This document shows, one piece after another, positions 1-6,948 of a DNA stretch of 8,495 nt (the stretch's first letter is position 1; every line of letters starts with the position of its first letter). A program made the position numbers and the translations under genes. The stretch lies in assembly GCA_945949035.1 (NCBI GenBank), contig CAMFDH010000046.1:1-8495 (forward strand), given 5' to 3'. Origin of the DNA: an uncultured Actinomyces sp. GTDB taxonomy: Bacteria > Actinomycetota > Actinomycetes > Actinomycetales > Actinomycetaceae. The notes under the pieces are model-generated. The model did no database searches. It saw only the letters and a list, made by a program, of their open reading frames with translations, and was not told the DNA's origin.

Positions 1-80
1 CGGCTGACCTCGACGTCATCCCGCACGGGGCGCAGCTGGGGGCAGAGTACGGCGAAGGAAATACCGGCGAGGCGAAGTAG
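1..80 (+). CDS. leuC: 3-isopropylmalate dehydratase large subunit, C-terminal end (partial)
   Basis: An open frame enters from the left edge (first full codon at base 3) and stops with TAG at 78-80. It encodes about 25 residues ending in GNTGEAK. The piece is too short to carry any catalytic motif, so the call rests on context: it ends 2 nt before leuD, and leuC almost always precedes leuD in actinobacteria. The ADLD near its start fits the variable tail that follows the last conserved LeuC segment. LeuC carries the 4Fe-4S cluster of isopropylmalate isomerase and pairs with LeuD in leucine biosynthesis. The leuD ribosome binding site (GAGG, about 69-72) lies inside this tail, so the two are probably translationally coupled. 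The reading frame is clear; the identity is an inference. Confidence 0.6.
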   Translation, partial: ADLDVIPHGAQLGAEYGEGNTGEAK

Positions 81-82
81 AC

Positions 83-676
83 ATGGAAAAGATAAGTACC
101 CATAGGGGTATCGGAGTCCCGCTGCGACGATCGAATGTCGATACCGACCAGATCATTCCCGCCGTTTTCCTGAAGAGGATCACGAGGACGGGTTTTGAGG
201 ACGCACTGTTCTCGGCGTGGCGGAAGGACCCGGCGTTCGTCCTCAACGATCCCATTTACGCCCGGGGTTCGGTGCTGGTGGCCGGACCGGACTTTGGCAC
301 CGGATCCTCCCGTGAACACGCGGTTTGGGCGCTAAAGGACTACGGCTTCCGGGTTGTCCTCGCCCCCAAGTTTGGTGATATTTTCCGTTCCAACTCAGGA
401 AAACAGGGCCTGGTGGCCGGGGTGATTTCGCAGGAAGACTGCGAGGCGCTGTGGAAGTTGATCGAAACGGAGCCCGGGACTGAGCTTGAAGTTTCGCTGG
501 AGGACCGCACGGTCAAAGCCGGGGGTGCCACCTACCCGTTTGAGATTGATGACTACACCCGCTGGCGTCTCATGGAGGGGCTGGATGACATCGGTCTCAC
601 CCTGCGCGCCGAGGGAGACATCTCTGCTTTTGAGGCGCAAAGGCCAAGCTGGAAGCCAAAAACACTGCAGGACTAG
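83..676 (+). CDS. leuD: 3-isopropylmalate dehydratase small subunit
   Basis: LeuD is the swivelling small subunit of isopropylmalate isomerase. With LeuC it converts 2-isopropylmalate to 3-isopropylmalate in cytoplasmic leucine synthesis. The 197-residue protein has the usual bacterial length and every family signature: DTDQIIPA at about 20-27, [17 protein letters not shown] at 68-84 (the substrate-recognition loop), a DIFRSN segment near 99, [19 protein letters not shown] in the C-terminal third, and a [10 protein letters not shown] tail typical of bacterial small subunits. The ATG at 83 lies 2 nt after the probable leuC stop and no earlier in-frame start is plausible. It is co-transcribed with leuC. 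Whether transcription continues into murA, 95 nt downstream, is uncertain because no convincing terminator is visible in that gap. Confidence 0.96.
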   Translation: MEKISTHRGIGVPLRRSNVDTDQIIPAVFLKRITRTGFEDALFSAWRKDPAFVLNDPIYARGSVLVAGPDFGTGSSREHAVWALKDYGFRVVLAPKFGDIFRSNSGKQGLVAGVISQEDCEALWKLIETEPGTELEVSLEDRTVKAGGATYPFEIDDYTRWRLMEGLDDIGLTLRAEGDISAFEAQRPSWKPKTLQD

Positions 677-683
677 ACCGCTT

Positions 684-736
684 TTGACCAAGTGTGCCGC
701 TTCTCTACAGGCGCGCCTTCGAACAGACGGTAAACT
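684..736 (+). promoter_or_regulatory. Candidate promoter region for the murA operon
   Basis: The gap after leuD holds TTGACC (684-689), a good -35 match, with TACAGG 16 nt downstream as a poor -10. A separate TAAACT at 731-736 fits the actinobacterial -10 pattern TANNNT but has no good -35 at the normal distance. Transcription from TAAACT would give a leader of about 30 nt before the TTG start at 772 and would exclude the upstream GTG at 694. The region also contains a 10-bp palindrome, AGGCGCGCCT, at 709-718. Both promoter readings are weak pattern matches. Confidence 0.25.
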
Positions 737-759
737 CGCTCCTATCTCGGCTCACGAAT

Positions 760-774
760 AGGGAGTTCCTCTTG
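760..774 (+). promoter_or_regulatory. Ribosome binding site that decides the murA TTG start
   Basis: AGGGAG at 760-765 lies 6 nt before TTG at 772-774, in frame with murA. An in-frame GTG at 694 would add 26 residues but has no comparable ribosome binding site, lies upstream of a possible -10 element, and would give an N-terminal extension (beginning MPLLYRRAF) that is not part of the MurA fold. The TTG start is therefore preferred. Confidence 0.6.
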
Positions 775-2130
775 CAAAAGACTGACACGGCTCTTAGTTC
801 AACCGCCCCCAGCGGCAAGGTTCTGAGGGTTGAGGGCGGAAGCCCGCTGTACGGAACGATTTCCGTTAGGGGGGCGAAGAACTTCGTCCCCAAGGCGATG
901 GTCGCCTCTCTGCTAGGTCATTCGCCGTCGCAGCTGCGCAACGTTCCGCTGATCCGCGACGTTGATGTGGTTCGCGACATGCTGAACCTGCACGGTGTGG
1001 ATGTGATCTTCGATGAGGAAGAGGGCGTCATGATCCTCGACCCCTCCCACGTCGATTCAGCCACCCCCACCGAGATTGATGCGCTCTCCGGTTCCTCACG
1101 GATTCCCATTCTGTTCTGCGGCCCGCTGCTGCACCGCCTGGGTGAGGCCTTCATTCCTGAGCTGGGTGGCTGCGTCATCGGTGACCGTCCCATCGACTTC
1201 CACCTGGAGACGCTGCGTCGTTTCGGAGCTGAAGTTGAGAAAACCGCCGAGGGCATCCGCCTCACCGCCCCTAAGGACGGACTCAAGGGCACGCAGATCA
1301 ACCTGCCCTACCCTTCGGTGGGCGCTACAGAGCAGACCCTGCTCACCGCGGTCATGGCGCAGGGCATCACCACGCTGACAGGTGCGGCCATTGAGCCGGA
1401 GATCATGGACCTGATCAACGTGCTGCAGAAGATGGGCGCCATCATCTCGGTTGACACCGACCGCACCATCCGCATCGAGGGTGTGGAGCGACTCGAGGGT
1501 TACTCGCACACCGCCCTACCGGACCGGATCGAGGCCGCCTCCTGGGGTTCGGCTGCGCTGGCCACCCGCGGTGACGTTTTTGTGCGTGGAGCACACCAGC
1601 CGGACATGATTACCTTCCTTAATACCTTCCGCAAGGTCGGGGGAGCTTTCGATGTTGAAGAGGACGGAATCCGCTTCTACCACCCGGGTGGGTCTCTGAA
1701 GCCAATCGTCCTCGAAACCAATGTTCACCCCGGCTTCATGACCGACTGGCAGCAGCCCCTGGTTGTGGCTCTGACCCAGGCCGATGGGCTTTCGATCGTT
1801 CATGAAACGGTCTATGAGAACCGCTTTGGTTTCGTGACTGCGCTGCGCAAGATGGGCGCCAACATTCAGGTTTACACCGAGTGTGTGGGTTCGGCGCCCT
1901 GCCGTTTCCAGGCGAAGAACTTCCACCACTCCGCCGTCATTTCCGGCCCCACCCCGCTTCACGGTGCCGACATCACGGTTCCGGACCTGCGCGGTGGTTT
2001 CAGCCACCTGATTGCAGCCCTGGCCGCCGAGGGCGTCTCCCACGTTTCCGGGATCGACGTCATCTCCCGCGGCTACGAGCACTTCATGTCGAAGCTGCTC
2101 AAGCTGCACGCAAAGGTTGAGTACGTGTGA
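772..2130 (+). CDS. murA: UDP-N-acetylglucosamine 1-carboxyvinyltransferase (MurA)
   Basis: MurA transfers enolpyruvate from phosphoenolpyruvate to UDP-GlcNAc, the first committed step of peptidoglycan synthesis in the cytoplasm. From the TTG start it is 452 residues, slightly longer than the usual 420 because of an N-terminal tail of about 15 residues. Family landmarks are intact: RGAKN (Lys36, Asn37), LGGCVIGDRPID with the PEP-binding Cys134, TDWQQP with Asp325 (the counterpart of the catalytic Asp305 of E. coli), and DLRGGFSH with Arg407. Residue equivalences are by motif, not by alignment. Cys134 means this is the cysteine-type, fosfomycin-targetable enzyme, unlike mycobacterial MurA, which has Asp there. 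Its stop overlaps the next gene in a GTGA arrangement, indicating translational coupling to the lipid kinase. Confidence 0.94.
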   Translation: MQKTDTALSSTAPSGKVLRVEGGSPLYGTISVRGAKNFVPKAMVASLLGHSPSQLRNVPLIRDVDVVRDMLNLHGVDVIFDEEEGVMILDPSHVDSATPTEIDALSGSSRIPILFCGPLLHRLGEAFIPELGGCVIGDRPIDFHLETLRRFGAEVEKTAEGIRLTAPKDGLKGTQINLPYPSVGATEQTLLTAVMAQGITTLTGAAIEPEIMDLINVLQKMGAIISVDTDRTIRIEGVERLEGYSHTALPDRIEAASWGSAALATRGDVFVRGAHQPDMITFLNTFRKVGGAFDVEEDGIRFYHPGGSLKPIVLETNVHPGFMTDWQQPLVVALTQADGLSIVHETVYENRFGFVTALRKMGANIQVYTECVGSAPCRFQAKNFHHSAVISGPTPLHGADITVPDLRGGFSHLIAALAAEGVSHVSGIDVISRGYEHFMSKLLKLHAKVEYV

Positions 2131-3050
2131 CCCGACCAAGAGAAATGACACTTCTGGTGTCATCCGTTTCGGCGCGCGGTCATGCGCTGCGTGTCGGTCG
2201 GGAAGTTGTGGCGGCTCTGCGGGACGGGGGCTGGGAAGTCAAAGTCCACGTCACCACCAACGAGCATGACGTCGAGCGACTGACCCGACTCAGCTCCACC
2301 TACTACGTTGGCGCACTGGGTGGCGACGGCTACATTTCCGCAGCTGCCTCGGGCCGTGTCGGTCACAGTGGCGTCCTCATTCCCTTCCCGGGGGGACGCG
2401 GTAACGACCTGTGCCGCTACCTCGGCATCGGCGCCGATCCCGTCAAGTGGGCTAAACGCCTTGGCGCGGCAGAACCCGAGATGATTGCGCTGTGGACGAG
2501 GCCGCTGGACGGCATCGAGGTCACCAGCGCGCTGGGTACCAAGATTGCCCTCGGCATCGTCTCCCTGGGGATTGACGCTGTAGCAAACCAGGTGGCCAAC
2601 GATTCGTGGCTGCGTTCGGGACCCATGGCTTACGCCTGGGGAGCAACGGTCGGCTACGCGGGCAAGTTCAAGGCCCAGCCGATTGAAGCCCGCATCGATG
2701 ATGTTCCGGTTGACCTGGGCGGGTGGCTCACCTCAATCTCTAACACCGGCTGGTTTGGCGGTGGGGTCAACCTGCTGCCCCAGTCCCGCGCCGATGACGG
2801 GAAACTGGAGATCATCAACGTTGAGCGTGTCTCCAGGTTGAAGGCTTTGCCCCTGCTGATACGCGCCCTCGTCATGAGGGGAGTGGAAACCCCCCTGATC
2901 CGCGTTATTAGTGGGCGCAAGATTGAAATGACCAGGCCGGTGGGAATGCCCGCCCTCGCCGATGGTGACAAGATTGGCGAGCTGCCGATGACAATGAGGG
3001 TCATCCCCGATGCCCTGACGGTGCTGGCCCCCGGACGCAAACCTGCCTGA
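2127..3050 (+). CDS. Diacylglycerol kinase / YegS-like lipid kinase family protein
   Basis: This 307-residue protein resembles the diacylglycerol kinase catalytic family (LCB5/DgkB/YegS), soluble or peripheral enzymes that phosphorylate membrane lipids with ATP. Visible landmarks are LGGDGYISAAASG with GGDG at 65-68, FPGGRGNDLCRYLGI with the nucleotide-loop GND at 92-94, ADDGKLEIINV in the C-terminal half, and a closing segment ADGDKIGELPMTMRVIPDAL typical of the beta-rich C-terminal domain. Two motifs are unusual: the N-terminal NPxSG is replaced by VSSVSARG, and GGDGT has Tyr69 for Thr. The GTG at 2127 overlaps the murA stop by 4 nt, with AAAGG 10 nt upstream. An ATG at 2145 is an alternative that would remove six residues. 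Its place between murA and plsC suggests a product feeding phospholipid or undecaprenyl-lipid metabolism, but the substrate cannot be read from the sequence. Confidence 0.8.
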   Translation: MTRPREMTLLVSSVSARGHALRVGREVVAALRDGGWEVKVHVTTNEHDVERLTRLSSTYYVGALGGDGYISAAASGRVGHSGVLIPFPGGRGNDLCRYLGIGADPVKWAKRLGAAEPEMIALWTRPLDGIEVTSALGTKIALGIVSLGIDAVANQVANDSWLRSGPMAYAWGATVGYAGKFKAQPIEARIDDVPVDLGGWLTSISNTGWFGGGVNLLPQSRADDGKLEIINVERVSRLKALPLLIRALVMRGVETPLIRVISGRKIEMTRPVGMPALADGDKIGELPMTMRVIPDALTVLAPGRKPA

Positions 3051-3103
3051 ACCCGGCAGATAGTGGATAGTTAAGCGGTAGGACGCGTAAGTAGGAGGTC
3101 GCA

Positions 3104-3940
3104 GTGACGCAAAAGGGTGCACGTCCCCGCAAGGGCAACATCAAGGGCATGTATCGCTTCGGCTACCACGTCCTCAAGCCGGTGGTGAACCTGCTGTCGA
3201 GGCCGCAGTGGTACGGGGTAGAGAACCTGCCTCGGGAGGGCGCCTTCATCCTGGCCCCGAACCACATGTCGAACTTCGACCCGGTCTCCATGGGTTACTT
3301 CATGGCGGACAACGGGTATGAGGTGCGATTCCTGGCCAAGCACTCCCTGTTCAAGGTCCCGGTGATCGGCCCGTTCTTCCGCTGGTGGGGGATGATCCCC
3401 GTCATGCGTGAATCGGCAGAGGCCACGGACGCGCTGAAGTACGCCCGCGAAGCCCTTGATGCCGGTGACGTGGTGGGAATCTACTTCGAGGGCACCCTGA
3501 CCCGTGATCCCGCGTTCTGGCCGATGAAGGGCAAGACCGGATTGGCCCGCCTCGCCCTCGACACCCGCATCCCGATTGTCCCCGTGGTCCAGTGGGGCGC
3601 GCAGGACATCATGGACCGATACGCGGGTCTATCGATGCGCCGCCGACGCCCCGGCCTCTTCATTCGTGTGCTGCCCCCGATCGACTTTTCCGATATCGAG
3701 GGCGATTCAACCAACCACGAGGGCGTCCGCGAACTGACGGCGCGCCTGCAGAAGGCCCTGGGGGATGCCAGTGAAGAACTGCGCGGTGAGGCCCAACCAC
3801 TGGTGCCCTGGAACATGAAAGAGCGCGGCGGACCCTCTAAGTACGAGCTGAAGTCGTTCTCAAAGTGGCGCCGCTCCCTGGCGAAGGCGAACCGGAAGGT
3901 TGACATCCTTCCAGCTCAGCCTTCATTTGACAGGGACTAG
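3104..3940 (+). CDS. plsC: 1-acyl-sn-glycerol-3-phosphate acyltransferase (PlsC family)
   Basis: This is a membrane-associated acyltransferase of the PlsC/LPLAT family, expected to acylate lysophosphatidic acid at sn-2 to give phosphatidic acid. The 278-residue protein carries the catalytic HX4D block NHMSNFDP (His54, Asp59), the block-III element YFEGTLTRDP (Glu129, Gly130, Thr131) and the block-IV segment TRIPIVPVVQWGAQ. The WPMKGKTGLARLAL stretch after block III is characteristic of actinobacterial members. Block III usually reads PEGT; here Phe128 replaces Pro. The basic C-terminal tail (KWRRSLAKANRK) may contact the membrane. The GTG start at 3104 has a strong AGGAGG (3093-3098) 5 nt upstream, and the gene follows the lipid kinase by 53 nt. 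Its stop lies 3 nt from the end of the convergent lipoprotein gene. The exact acyl acceptor is inferred from the family. Confidence 0.88.
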   Translation: MTQKGARPRKGNIKGMYRFGYHVLKPVVNLLSRPQWYGVENLPREGAFILAPNHMSNFDPVSMGYFMADNGYEVRFLAKHSLFKVPVIGPFFRWWGMIPVMRESAEATDALKYAREALDAGDVVGIYFEGTLTRDPAFWPMKGKTGLARLALDTRIPIVPVVQWGAQDIMDRYAGLSMRRRRPGLFIRVLPPIDFSDIEGDSTNHEGVRELTARLQKALGDASEELRGEAQPLVPWNMKERGGPSKYELKSFSKWRRSLAKANRKVDILPAQPSFDRD

Positions 3941-3943
3941 CTG

Positions 3944-4651
3944 CTACTCGGCAGAAATGTCGATGACGACTCGCAGCGGGTCGGTAAGCCAGAAGATGTG
4001 GAACGGACGCTCTTTATCAGTGCCGATCACAAACTGGCTGCGACCCTCAAAAGATGAGTCGTAGACGACGTTGATGGCCTGTCCGGACTCAATGTCGTTG
4101 TCATCGTAGTAGTCGTCCAGTTCCTGGTCGGTCACCGGAATGGTGGTGCCGACGAGGACGAGCTGGAGGAACTTGGTTCCCGGGATGTCGATGGGGTCGC
4201 CTTTACCCTGGCTGTTGACGACATCAACGTAGCGGGCTTCCCAACCCACCGGGCCCTCACCCGTCAGGTCAATTACGACGCGGTCGTAGCCCTTGTGCTC
4301 CCCGACCCTCAGGTCGGTGACGATGGGTTGCGTGGCCGGCATTTCGGTGGGTGTGTAGCTGGATGAAGTGACCCAGTCAGACTGGTTGACGGTCGTGTTA
4401 GGCCCGACATTGGCGGTGTCTTCTTCTTCAAGATCCCCCTTGTCATCCTGGTCGTCGTCATCGTCATGGCGCTGCGACTGGGAGGTGGTGGTGCCGGAGG
4501 ATTGCGTTCCGGAAGGCTCAGCATTGTTGGAATAGGTTGGCGAGGATGAGCAGCCTGCCGTTACCCCGAGCGCCAGGGCGGCAAGAGCCACCAGGGTGGT
4601 CAGGACCCGAGTCCGCTTGCGGAGGGTCGGGGTGCTACTAGTTAGAGACAT
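3944..4651 (-). CDS. AMIN-like domain lipoprotein with acidic linker
   Basis: This is a predicted surface lipoprotein of 235 residues. The N-terminus has a basic region (RKRTR), a hydrophobic core at 16-30 and a lipobox VTAGC with Cys34. Thr at -3 is less common than Leu or Val, but the signal is otherwise good. Residues 35-61 are rich in Ser, Thr, Gln and Asn. Residues 62-78 are a dense Asp/Glu tract. The globular part (about 105-235) matches the actinobacterial AMIN-like domain: LRVGEHKGYDRVVIDLTG, GWEARYVD, a loop with IPVTD, then GRSQFVIGTDKERPFHIFW and DPLRVVIDI at the C-terminus. Related AMIN domains bind cell-envelope components, so a wall-associated role is plausible; the ligand is unknown. 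The start has GAGGAGG 4 nt upstream. It is divergent from gpsA and opposite to its neighbours, so it looks like an addition to an otherwise co-directional envelope cluster. Confidence 0.8.
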   Translation of the reverse strand: MSLTSSTPTLRKRTRVLTTLVALAALALGVTAGCSSSPTYSNNAEPSGTQSSGTTTSQSQRHDDDDDQDDKGDLEEEDTANVGPNTTVNQSDWVTSSSYTPTEMPATQPIVTDLRVGEHKGYDRVVIDLTGEGPVGWEARYVDVVNSQGKGDPIDIPGTKFLQLVLVGTTIPVTDQELDDYYDDNDIESGQAINVVYDSSFEGRSQFVIGTDKERPFHIFWLTDPLRVVIDISAE

Positions 4652-4670
4652 GATTCCTCCTCAGGAGCTA

Positions 4671-4715
4671 CCCTTAGGTTTAGGCCAATAGAGGTAGCAC
4701 AACTAATTCTAAGGG
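4671..4715. repeat. Inverted repeat in the divergent lipoprotein/gpsA promoter region
   Basis: Arms CCCTTAGGTTTAG (4671-4683) and CTAATTCTAAGGG (4703-4715) are reverse complements at 11 of 13 positions, separated by 19 nt. The pair lies in the 71-nt gap between the divergent lipoprotein gene and gpsA. The right arm contains the gpsA ribosome binding site (AAGGGG, 4711-4716). A two-site operator, symmetric divergent promoter elements, or an RNA hairpin masking the gpsA ribosome binding site are all possible. I see no clear -35/-10 pair on either strand. Confidence 0.5.
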
Positions 4716-4722
4716 GTCCACG

Positions 4723-5748
4723 GTGGGACGAACAGAGCGTCATGTTGCAGTTTTGGGTACTGGGTCCTGGGGGACCACTTTCGCGCAGGTTCTGGCGGAT
4801 GCCGGGCATGAAGTGCGCATGTGGGGGCGTCGCGAAACCGTCGTTGACATGGTCAACTCCAGAGAAAACTCGGCATATTTGCCAGGGGTGGAACTAGCGG
4901 AAAGTATCTCTGCCTCCACCGACCTCGAACAGGCGGTACACGCAGCCCAGGCGGTGTTCCTGGCGGTCCCCGTCAGCGTTACAGGGCAGATGGTGGGTCG
5001 GGCTGTTGAGTTCGCCCCGGACGTTCCCTACGTGTCACTTTCGAAGGGGATCGAACCCGGCACGATGCGGACTGTCTCCCAGTTGATGGGCGCGGCAGGC
5101 AACCTGGACGCGGCTCAGCTGGCGGTGATTTCGGGGCCGAACCTGTCCATGGAGATTGCCATGCACCAGCCCACGGCCTCGGTGGTGGCCAGCACGGATG
5201 TTGAGACGGGCAAGATGATCGCTCAACTGTGCCACAACGACTACTTCCGCCCCTACGTCAGCACCGACCTGCTTGGGGTTGAGGTGGCGGGTGCGGCAAA
5301 GAACGTCATCGCCCTCGCCATCGGAGCTTCCGAGGGGATGGGTTTGGGCGCCAACACCCGCGCCACTTTGATCACCCGCGGCCTGGCTGAGATGACCCGA
5401 CTGGGGGTAGCGCTCGGAGCCAAGCCCAGCACGTTCTCAGGCCTCGCGGGGGTTGGTGACCTGATTGCCACCTGTTCTTCGCGACTTTCCCGCAACTACT
5501 CGCTGGGGTTCCGCCTCGGTAAGGGGATGAGCCTCGAGGAAGCACTGGCACTGTCCCCGGGTATTGCCGAGGGCGCCAAGACCGCCGCCCCGATGCTGCA
5601 GCTGGCGCAGGACCACGACGTCGACATGCCGATTACGCGCGGTGTCGTCGAGGTGGTGGAGGGCCGCGCCACCGTCGCCGACATGGGAGAGATGCTTCTG
5701 GGTCGACCAAAAAAGATGGACGGCTGGGAGATCGAGCTGCTGGACTAG
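4723..5748 (+). CDS. gpsA: NAD(P)-dependent glycerol-3-phosphate dehydrogenase
   Basis: GpsA reduces dihydroxyacetone phosphate to sn-glycerol-3-phosphate, the backbone for phospholipid synthesis, in the cytoplasm. At 341 residues it has the normal length. The N-terminal Rossmann fold opens with VAVLGTGSWGTTFA (Gly12, Gly14, Gly17). SKGIEPG and ISGPNLSMEIA follow in the middle, and the C-terminal helical domain begins with GAAKNVIALAIGASEGMGLG, where Lys193 is the expected catalytic lysine. GVGDLIATCSS and SRNYSLGFRLGKG complete the family pattern. The GTG at 4723 is preceded by AAGGGG (4711-4716) with 6 nt spacing; starting later would cut into the dinucleotide-binding strand. It is the first gene of a likely gpsA-ddl unit, and its product supplies the acyl acceptor pathway in which the nearby PlsC acts. 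Confidence 0.96.
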   Translation: MGRTERHVAVLGTGSWGTTFAQVLADAGHEVRMWGRRETVVDMVNSRENSAYLPGVELAESISASTDLEQAVHAAQAVFLAVPVSVTGQMVGRAVEFAPDVPYVSLSKGIEPGTMRTVSQLMGAAGNLDAAQLAVISGPNLSMEIAMHQPTASVVASTDVETGKMIAQLCHNDYFRPYVSTDLLGVEVAGAAKNVIALAIGASEGMGLGANTRATLITRGLAEMTRLGVALGAKPSTFSGLAGVGDLIATCSSRLSRNYSLGFRLGKGMSLEEALALSPGIAEGAKTAAPMLQLAQDHDVDMPITRGVVEVVEGRATVADMGEMLLGRPKKMDGWEIELLD

Positions 5749-5757
5749 AGTTTCCTC

Positions 5758-6885
5758 ATGACTGATTCGCAGCGCCCTCTTGTCGTCGTCCTCTTCGGGG
5801 GGACCTCCGGGGAACACCAGATTTCGTGTGCCACAGCCGGGGGCGTCCTCGCCTCGATAAACGAGGAGGTGTGGCAGACCTTCGCCGTGGGAATCTCGCC
5901 TGAGGGACTGTGGGTCCCGATGCCGAATGACCCTTCGGCCTACGCACTCAGCGATAGTGGCGGGTACACGGTTGAGGCCGGTGACCTGCGAGTCGCGATT
6001 CTTCCCGGCACCAAGACCCTGATTCAGTACGAGGTCGATGAAGCGGGCGCGATGATCGTCGCCACCGTCACCACAATCGGTGAGATTGATGTGGTCTTCC
6101 CGTTGCTGCACGGACCATTTGGTGAGGACGGAACCCTGCAGGGTCTGCTGGAAATGTCCGGCATCCGCTACGTCGGCTGCGGCGTGGCGTCCTCGGCGGT
6201 GTGCCAGGACAAGTACCTCACCAAGACGGTGCTTGGCGCCGCGGGCATTGATGTGGGGGAGTGGACCACTTTCACCAGGGTCGACTGGCAGGGGGACGCG
6301 ACCTCGTGCCGTGAGCGCATCGGGAAACTGGGTTACCCGGTGTTTGTGAAGCCAACCCGCGCCGGCTCCTCACTGGGGATTTCCAAGGTGGACGGTCCCG
6401 ATGAACTGGATGCGGCGGTCGAAGAGGCCATGCGCCACGACCCCCGCGTCATTGTCGAGGCCGCCAGCCCCGGCCGCGAGGTGGAGTGCGGCGTCCTCGG
6501 CACCGCTGATGGATCCCTGACGGCTTCGGCCATCGGCGAGATTCGTGTCCTCACGGAAGAGTTCTACGACTACGAGTCCAAGTACTTCGACCCCAATGCC
6601 GTCGCCCTCGACTGCCCGGCAGACCTGCCCGAAGGTGTGGCCAGGCGGATCCAGGAGACCGCCCTCGTCGCCTTTGAGGCGGTGGAGGGAGAGGGGATTT
6701 CCCGCATCGACTTCTTCTACAACGAAGAGACGGGACGGCTGATCCTCAACGAGATCAACACTCTGCCCGGCTTCACCCCGGCGTCGCTGTACCCGACCAT
6801 GTTCGGCGCCGTGGGTATCACCTACCCGCAGCTGGTGCATGCCCTGATCGAAGAGGCGGCGGCTCGTCCGGAAGGCCTTCGCTAG
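5758..6885 (+). CDS. ddl: D-alanine--D-alanine ligase
   Basis: Ddl joins two D-alanines using ATP, giving the dipeptide added to the peptidoglycan stem and later cross-linked; it is a target of D-cycloserine. The 375-residue protein fits the DdlA-length class. Seen in order are FGGTSGEHQIS (Glu19, His20), LLHGPFGEDGTLQGLLEM, the ATP-grasp lysine motif VKPTRAGSSLG (Lys198, with Ser204 and Ser205), the omega-loop YDYESKYFD (270-278), RIDFF (Asp318) and NEINTLPGFTPASLYP (Glu332, Asn334, metal ligands). Tyr276 in the KY position and the lack of a VanA-like loop point to D-Ala-D-Ala rather than D-Ala-D-Lac synthesis. It starts 9 nt after the gpsA stop with only a weak AGAG upstream, so coupling to gpsA is likely. 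Confidence 0.95.
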   Translation: MTDSQRPLVVVLFGGTSGEHQISCATAGGVLASINEEVWQTFAVGISPEGLWVPMPNDPSAYALSDSGGYTVEAGDLRVAILPGTKTLIQYEVDEAGAMIVATVTTIGEIDVVFPLLHGPFGEDGTLQGLLEMSGIRYVGCGVASSAVCQDKYLTKTVLGAAGIDVGEWTTFTRVDWQGDATSCRERIGKLGYPVFVKPTRAGSSLGISKVDGPDELDAAVEEAMRHDPRVIVEAASPGREVECGVLGTADGSLTASAIGEIRVLTEEFYDYESKYFDPNAVALDCPADLPEGVARRIQETALVAFEAVEGEGISRIDFFYNEETGRLILNEINTLPGFTPASLYPTMFGAVGITYPQLVHALIEEAAARPEGLR

Positions 6886-6948
6886 AAGGAGAGGATTCCG
6901 TCCTCGACGATAAAACGTCAAGCAGCGTAGGAAGTTCTGGCGACCCGG

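Noticed and set aside
709..718. AGGCGCGCCT palindrome as an operator
   Set aside because: A 10-bp GC-only palindrome is expected by chance in this DNA, and nothing else around it supports a binding site.
694..771. Upstream GTG start for murA
   Set aside because: It lacks a good ribosome binding site and adds 26 residues outside the MurA fold, whereas TTG at 772 has AGGGAG at 6 nt.
1516..2163. Antisense open frame opposite murA (215 codons)
   Set aside because: It is a composition-driven shadow of murA, with no ribosome binding site or recognised motif.
3941..3954. CTGC/GCAG hairpin between the convergent genes as a shared terminator
   Set aside because: A 4-bp stem without T-runs on either side is too weak.
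5437..6111. Long antisense open frame opposite gpsA and ddl (224 codons)
   Set aside because: Same reasoning: it spans the junction of two well-identified genes and has no family-like motif.
6891..6905. GAGGA-TTCCG-TCCTC hairpin after ddl as a terminator
   Set aside because: The stem is only 5 bp and no T-run follows, so it does not meet the pattern of an intrinsic terminator.
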